Source of the DNA: Chaenocephalus aceratus
Taxonomy: Eukaryota; Chordata; Actinopteri; Perciformes; Channichthyidae
Reading direction: 5' to 3'
Assembly (NCBI GenBank): GCA_023974075.1
Contig: CM043800.1
Coordinates: 35,156,459 to 35,220,458, forward strand
Length of the DNA stretch: 64,000 nt
Part shown: piece after piece, positions 60,189 to 64,000 of the stretch
Layout of the letters: each line of letters starts with the position of its first letter
How positions within the stretch are numbered: the stretch's first letter is position 1
Program-made: the position numbers and the translations under genes
Notes under the pieces: model-generated
What the model was told of the DNA's origin: nothing
Database searches by the model: none
What the model saw: the letters and a program-made list of their open reading frames with translations, nothing else

Positions 60189-61723
60189 GTATGTGGGTAT
60201 GGACCAGGCCTCAATTAGACCCCTCCAGCTAGTTCAGAATGCAGCTGCACGTCTTCTTACGGGCCATAAAAAGCGCGACCATATCACCCCAATTCTGGCT
60301 TCATTGCACTGGCTTCCAGTTCGGGTTCAGAATAGATTTTAAACTCCTTTTATTTGTTTTTAAAGCCCTAAATGGGATGGCTCCTGCCTATATAGCCGAA
60401 CTCCTCCATCGCTACACCCCAGGCAGAGCCTTAAGGTCGGCTGATCAGCTGTTGTTGATAGTGCCTAAGACCAGGCTTAAAACCCGAGGGTATCGAGCTT
60501 TTGCAGCGGCTGGCCCTAGGCTCTGGAATACTTTGCCCCTCCATGTGAGGTCAGCCCAGACCCTGGGGATTTTTAAATCAACACTTAAAACTCACTTTTT
60601 CTCTTTGGCTTTTGTTTAATTATCTATTTATTCATTTATTTATTTAGTTATTTATTTATTTATTCATTTAGTTATTTCTTTTAATATTTATAACATAACA
60701 TAGGATTTCATAAAGTATTTTTAAAATAATTTATACATTATTCAAATATAGGAATAGTAGATAGGATTACTTAAAATATAGTACCTTATATTTCATCTTT
60801 TTTCCCTTTAGACCCTTGCGGTTTATTCTTAAAAATCCTTACCCTTACACACCCCTCATTTTCCCTCTGCTGGTCTATGGCCTTGTAGAGGGTAATGGGG
60901 TACAGAGTCGCTTAGATAAGTGGGGGAGTGCATCTGACGAAGAGATAGGTTGTTGTGCTCCCTATCTCTGTTTCTTATCCTATATCTAATAGAACTGCTC
61001 GGGTCTTGATAGATTGAGTGGGGAAGTTCATGAGATCTTTTTAGAGGGTTATCAAGAATAACTTTTATCCAATGACCTTTTCCCTCTCTGTCTGTGTCTG
61101 TGTATTCTCTTGTTCCGATTAACCCAGCCAAATCTTTTTTCTTGTTTTGTATCTATATCTACGCTGGGAACCGGAGTCGAGGCTGATCCTCTTGCTGTAG
61201 TCCTGTGTCTTGGATCCTCTATCCTGAGTTCTGGATTAAGTCGTGGATTTCGGGGCGTGGCTGAACCTGTCTCTGCGGTCCTGCCTTGGGTCTCGTCATG
61301 CTGCTTCCCTGATGGCTTCCACAGGATTGTAGCTGACATCCTTGTGGATTCATCTTCTTATTACAGACACATGCATTTCCTAACATTCGGTCTATATGCT
61401 GTAAAATGTATTATCTCTTTGATTTACACACGGCATCTATTGCACGTCTGTCTGTCCTGGGAGAGGGATCCCTGCTCTGTTGCTCTCCCTGAGGTTTCTC
61501 CCATTTTTACCCTTTAAACTGTGGGTTTTCTCTGAAAGTTTTTCCTTGTACGATGTGAGGGTCTAAGGATAGAGGGTGTCGTTTTTCTCATACTGATATT
61601 CTGAACAATCTGTGCTGTTGTATTTGCTGTAAAGTGTCTCTACTATAGGCTATTTTTATTATATATATATTTTGGCTCTACCAAAAATCGTTTATAAATG
61701 TGCTATATAAATAAAACTTGATT
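60189..61723 (+). mobile_element. L2 LINE 3' end, nested insertion
   Basis: The frames read LQLVQNAAARLLTGHKKRDH and ITPILASLHWLPV, then FKLLLFVFKALNGMAPAYIA and TRGYRAFAAAGPRLWNTLPL, ending ...FFSLAFV TAA at about 60619. A long 3' UTR ends 'gctatataaataaaacttgat', the usual L2 tail. TAGGAT on both sides (60183-60188, 61724-61729) is a plausible target duplication. Strongly 5'-truncated. Confidence 0.85.
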
Positions 61724-61890
61724 TAGGATTTTTGCAATATTTTGCGGAGGTGTAAAAATGAGGTTTTGACTGTTTGGTGGATGTGAAGTTCGAGGGAGAG
61801 GGTGGGGTCAAAGATTACGCCAAGGTTGCATGCCTGATTGGAGGGGGAAACAATGGTGCCATCGATGGTGAGTGTATAAATATGAGATTA
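61724..61890 (-). mobile_element. L2 LINE fragment (segment 2 of the split copy)
   Basis: Text such as 'gtgaagttcgagggagagggtggggtcaaagattacgccaag' is the antisense of the LINE upstream of 59938-60188. The order fits an interrupted minus-strand copy. Confidence 0.65.
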
Positions 61891-63058
61891 TTCTCCACTT
61901 GAAACATTATGTGTCTCAAAAACTCTAAAATGTCATGATAAGTCTATGGTTCCCTTTCACAGAGCAATACTGTGCATAAATGTCAAGTCTTCCCTGTTGC
62001 ACAAAATTATTTTATTTTTCATGGATGTGTCTCATTCTGTTATTTCATGCAAATGAGTATTTCCTTCTCTCGCAAAAGTCTGTCCACAATGTATTTTACT
62101 TATAAGTCAATCTTGCTGGCGTGAATCGTATAATCCTTGCTAACATCTTGTATTTCTTACCCCAAATACATCCTATGCATAGACCCTTTTCATAGCAGAA
62201 CACATAAATGACAGTTCCAGCTATTATTGCAATGCAGCAATTAGTAATACTTTGAGTGACACCTTTGTTTGAAAGGCTAGCTTGAAGTTAATATATCATT
62301 ATTTTAAAATGAAAATGTATTTAAGAGTTGAGTCAGACATTTTATTACAATCTCTTTTTGTGTGTAGGTGCAGCAGTGTGGCTCGGACCCTCCAGCCCAG
62401 TCAAACAGAGACAAAGACCCAAAGAGAGGGAGGAACGGAGAGCGGGGCTCAGAGAAGACACATGTGACCTGGAAGAGATGACAAGAAGAATGTCGTCCTG
62501 ACAGAAGAGCACCTTTGCAAGATAAAGACTCTAAATCAAAGCGAGAAATACCTGAAAATCAGCCCTCAGTGAAAGTAAAAATAGTTTCTGGTGTCATGTT
62601 TAGCTGTAATGAGTGGGTGGGACTGACAGGAAGATTTCTCACTGAGGCCTCCTACTGTTCAATAATTACACTGCCACTATCTCAACAGTAGGTTCAGCAC
62701 TTATTCTTTATAATCAAAGCATTTTATGAGCCCCCCTTAAATAATGGAAATTATTTAAATGCTTGACATTATAATTATAACCCTAACTCTTATGAAAAAG
62801 GAAGGGGGCTATCACATGACTGGGGAGAGAAATGTGCTACCTCACTGTTTAACCCATACCATTATGTTCCTTCTAACAGCTTTTAAACCCTCTACTGTAT
62901 ATCTCTCTGTATATCAAAGCAATATAGCACCATCAAACTGTCTTAAATGGTATTAAATCAAATACATAAACCTGTACCTAACACAGACTTGAGCGTATAA
63001 GTGATTGGTGTATGTTTTCACATTATAGACATGAACAGACAAGTGAATACCAAGTGAT

Positions 63059-63064
63059 TTTATT
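63059..63064 (-). terminator. Poly(A) signal AATAAA of AFGP gene 2
   Basis: AAATAAAATCA on the minus strand, in the position equivalent to 4649-4654 in gene 1. Confidence 0.7.
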
Positions 63065-63188
63065 TCGTTTTCAACATTCTGGCACATGTGTGTTAAGAGT
63101 CTTGATTGGCACCAGAGAGAAGACTGAAAAATAAAAACCAGGGCTGTGAACCAGTGGGAGAAGTGAAGAAAATAAACTGGTAATTTCT

Positions 63189-63341
63189 TTAGGGATTGGC
63201 TGCCTGGACCTCTTCAAACCAGGAGTGGAACTCACACAGTTTGACGTAGACCCCGGGGTAGTTTGGCTCGGCACATCCCTGACCCCATGACACCAGGCCA
63301 TGCACCTCTCCCTCACACAAAAGAGGGCTACAAGAGTCACC
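63189..63341 (-). pseudogene. Trypsinogen last-exon remnant in AFGP gene 2
   Basis: In the GGT-GAC frame it reads [20 protein letters not shown], then [20 protein letters not shown] and ...AANP, TAA at 63189. The motif has Cys at position 196 and Ser at 197. It keeps the VKLC cysteine that gene 1 lost. As in gene 1 it lies past the AFGP stop, in the 3' UTR. Confidence 0.9.
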
Positions 63342-64000
63342 CTCTTGCCGCTGTTGCCGCTGTTGCCGCTGTTGCAGGTGTTGCAGCAAAAAGCAATGCC
63401 GCTGTTGCAGGGGTTGCCGCTGTTGCAGCTGTGGCAGCAAAATTCAATGCAGGTGTTGCAGCTGTTGCAGCTGTTGCAGGGGTTGCAGCTGTTGCCGCTG
63501 TAGCAGCAAAAATCAATGCAGGTGTTGCAGCTGTTGCAGGGGTTGCCGCTGTTGCAGCTGTGGCAGCAAAATTCAATGCAGGTGTTGCAGCTGTTGCAGC
63601 TGTTGCAGGGGTTGCCGCTGTCGCGGCTGTTGCAGCTGTTGCAGCAAAATTAAATGCAGGTGTTGCAGGGGTTGCCGCTGTTGCAGCTGTGGCAGCAAAA
63701 TGCAATGCAGGTGTTGCAGCTGTTGCAGGGGTTGCCGCTGTTGCAGCAAAATGCAATGCAGGTGTTGCAGGGGTTGCAGGGGTTGCAGCTGTTGCAGCAA
63801 AAATCAATGCAGGTGTTGCCGCTGTTGCTGGTGTTGCAGCTGTGGCAGCAAAATTCAATGCAGGTGTTGCAGCTGTTGCAGGGGTTGCCGCTGTTGCCGC
63901 TGTAGCAGCAAAAATCAATGCAGGTGTTGCAGCTGTTGCAGGGGTTGCCGCTGTAGCAGCAAAAATCAATGCAGGTGTTGCCGCTGTTGCAGGGGTTGCC
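63337..64000 (-). CDS. AFGP polyprotein, gene 2, 3' part of exon 2 (runs off window)
   Basis: The frame is open from the window edge to TGA at 63339-63337, 220 codons so far. It ends ATAARG like gene 1. Units of about 14-23 residues such as [14 protein letters not shown] alternate with spacers: reading 5' to 3' LIF, LIF, LNF, LIF, LHF, LHF, FNF, LNF, LIF, LNF and LLF. The 14-residue unit with Pro after Thr is the known AFGP8 pattern, so this gene encodes the small isoforms, whereas gene 1 ends in one very long unit. The short unit length gives the repeat a higher-order period of about 51-70 bases. The signal-peptide exon lies beyond 64000 and cannot be assessed. Confidence 0.92.
   Translation of the reverse strand, partial: ATPATAATPALIFAATAATPATAATPALIFAATAATAATPATAATPALNFAATAATPATAATPALIFAATAATPATPATPALHFAATAATPATAATPALHFAATAATAATPATPAFNFAATAATAATAATPATAATAATPALNFAATAATAATPATAATPALIFAATAATAATPATAATAATPALNFAATAATAATPATAALLFAATPATAATAATAARG

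Larger units (their letters stand above)
61985..64000. repeat. Segmental duplication copy B (pair of 1625-5770)
   Basis: Homologous to copy A from its start. At about 62860 it reads 'acccataccattatgttccttctaacagcttttaaacc', where copy A carries the LINE. It then continues through the AFGP 3' UTR and polyprotein exon to the window edge. A shared exon-like tract (2042-2180 and 62380-62500, 'ggctcggaccctccagcccag') has no open frame that I recognise. Confidence 0.9.

Noticed and set aside
63345..64000. CRISPR-like spacing of the repeated spacer motif in AFGP gene 2
   Set aside because: The periodicity is the AFGP unit plus 9-base Leu-x-Phe spacer in a eukaryotic coding exon. No cas genes and no unique spacers.

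Overview
The window is vertebrate nuclear DNA, almost certainly from an Antarctic notothenioid fish. Two reverse-strand genes encode (Ala-Ala-Thr)n polyproteins with Leu-Ile-Phe, Leu-Asn-Phe, Leu-His-Phe and Phe-Asn-Phe spacers. In both, the coding repeat is welded directly onto a trypsinogen last exon. That combination is the hallmark of the notothenioid antifreeze glycoprotein (AFGP) genes, which evolved from trypsinogen. The convergent gadid AFGPs lack the trypsinogen parts. The rest of the window is typical teleost repeat DNA: CA microsatellites and Rex1-like, L2, L1, DIRS, Ty3/gypsy, hAT, piggyBac and Kolobok elements.

Layout. 1-1.6 kb: LTR and LINE fragments. 1.6-7.9 kb: AFGP gene 1 on the minus strand. 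It has a signal-peptide exon at 7634-7595, an intron filled by a 1.68 kb transposon, a polyprotein exon at 5732-4927, then a trypsinogen-derived 3' UTR and a poly(A) signal. Its 3' flank carries a Rex1-like LINE insertion. 7.9-10.4 kb: an LTR, a GC-rich minisatellite, and exons 4-5 of a trypsinogen on the plus strand whose stop codon is hit by a 318 bp MITE. 10.8-23.8 kb: five tandem copies of a 1.6 kb unit; the last copy holds a 687 bp TIR element and a 2.9 kb long-TIR element. 23.8-31.8 kb: a decayed DIRS element, an L2 LINE split by a solo LTR, and a decayed chromodomain Ty3/gypsy element. 31.8-36 kb: a possible macro-domain fragment and small repeats. 36-49 kb: an L1, two LTR elements in opposite orientation, a piggyBac, a large palindrome and hAT elements. 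49-56 kb: a long Rex1-like LINE on the minus strand interrupted by Kolobok and piggyBac elements. 56-62 kb: a Polinton capsid-like fragment, a Gmr1-type element with integrase ahead of RT, LTR pieces and nested L2 LINEs. 62-64 kb: a second copy of the AFGP 3' flank and the 3' part of AFGP gene 2, running off the right edge.

How the parts relate. Gene 1 encodes mainly large AFGP units (17, 26, 62 and about 152 residues). Gene 2 encodes many small Pro-containing units of about 14-23 residues. The two genes share at least 2 kb of 3' flank, so they arose by segmental duplication. The trypsinogen exon survives in both only as 3' UTR: the AFGP stop codon overlaps the first codons of the old Gly-Asp-Ser active-site motif in another frame. 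No other intact host gene is visible; the remaining coding-like sequence is mobile-element derived.
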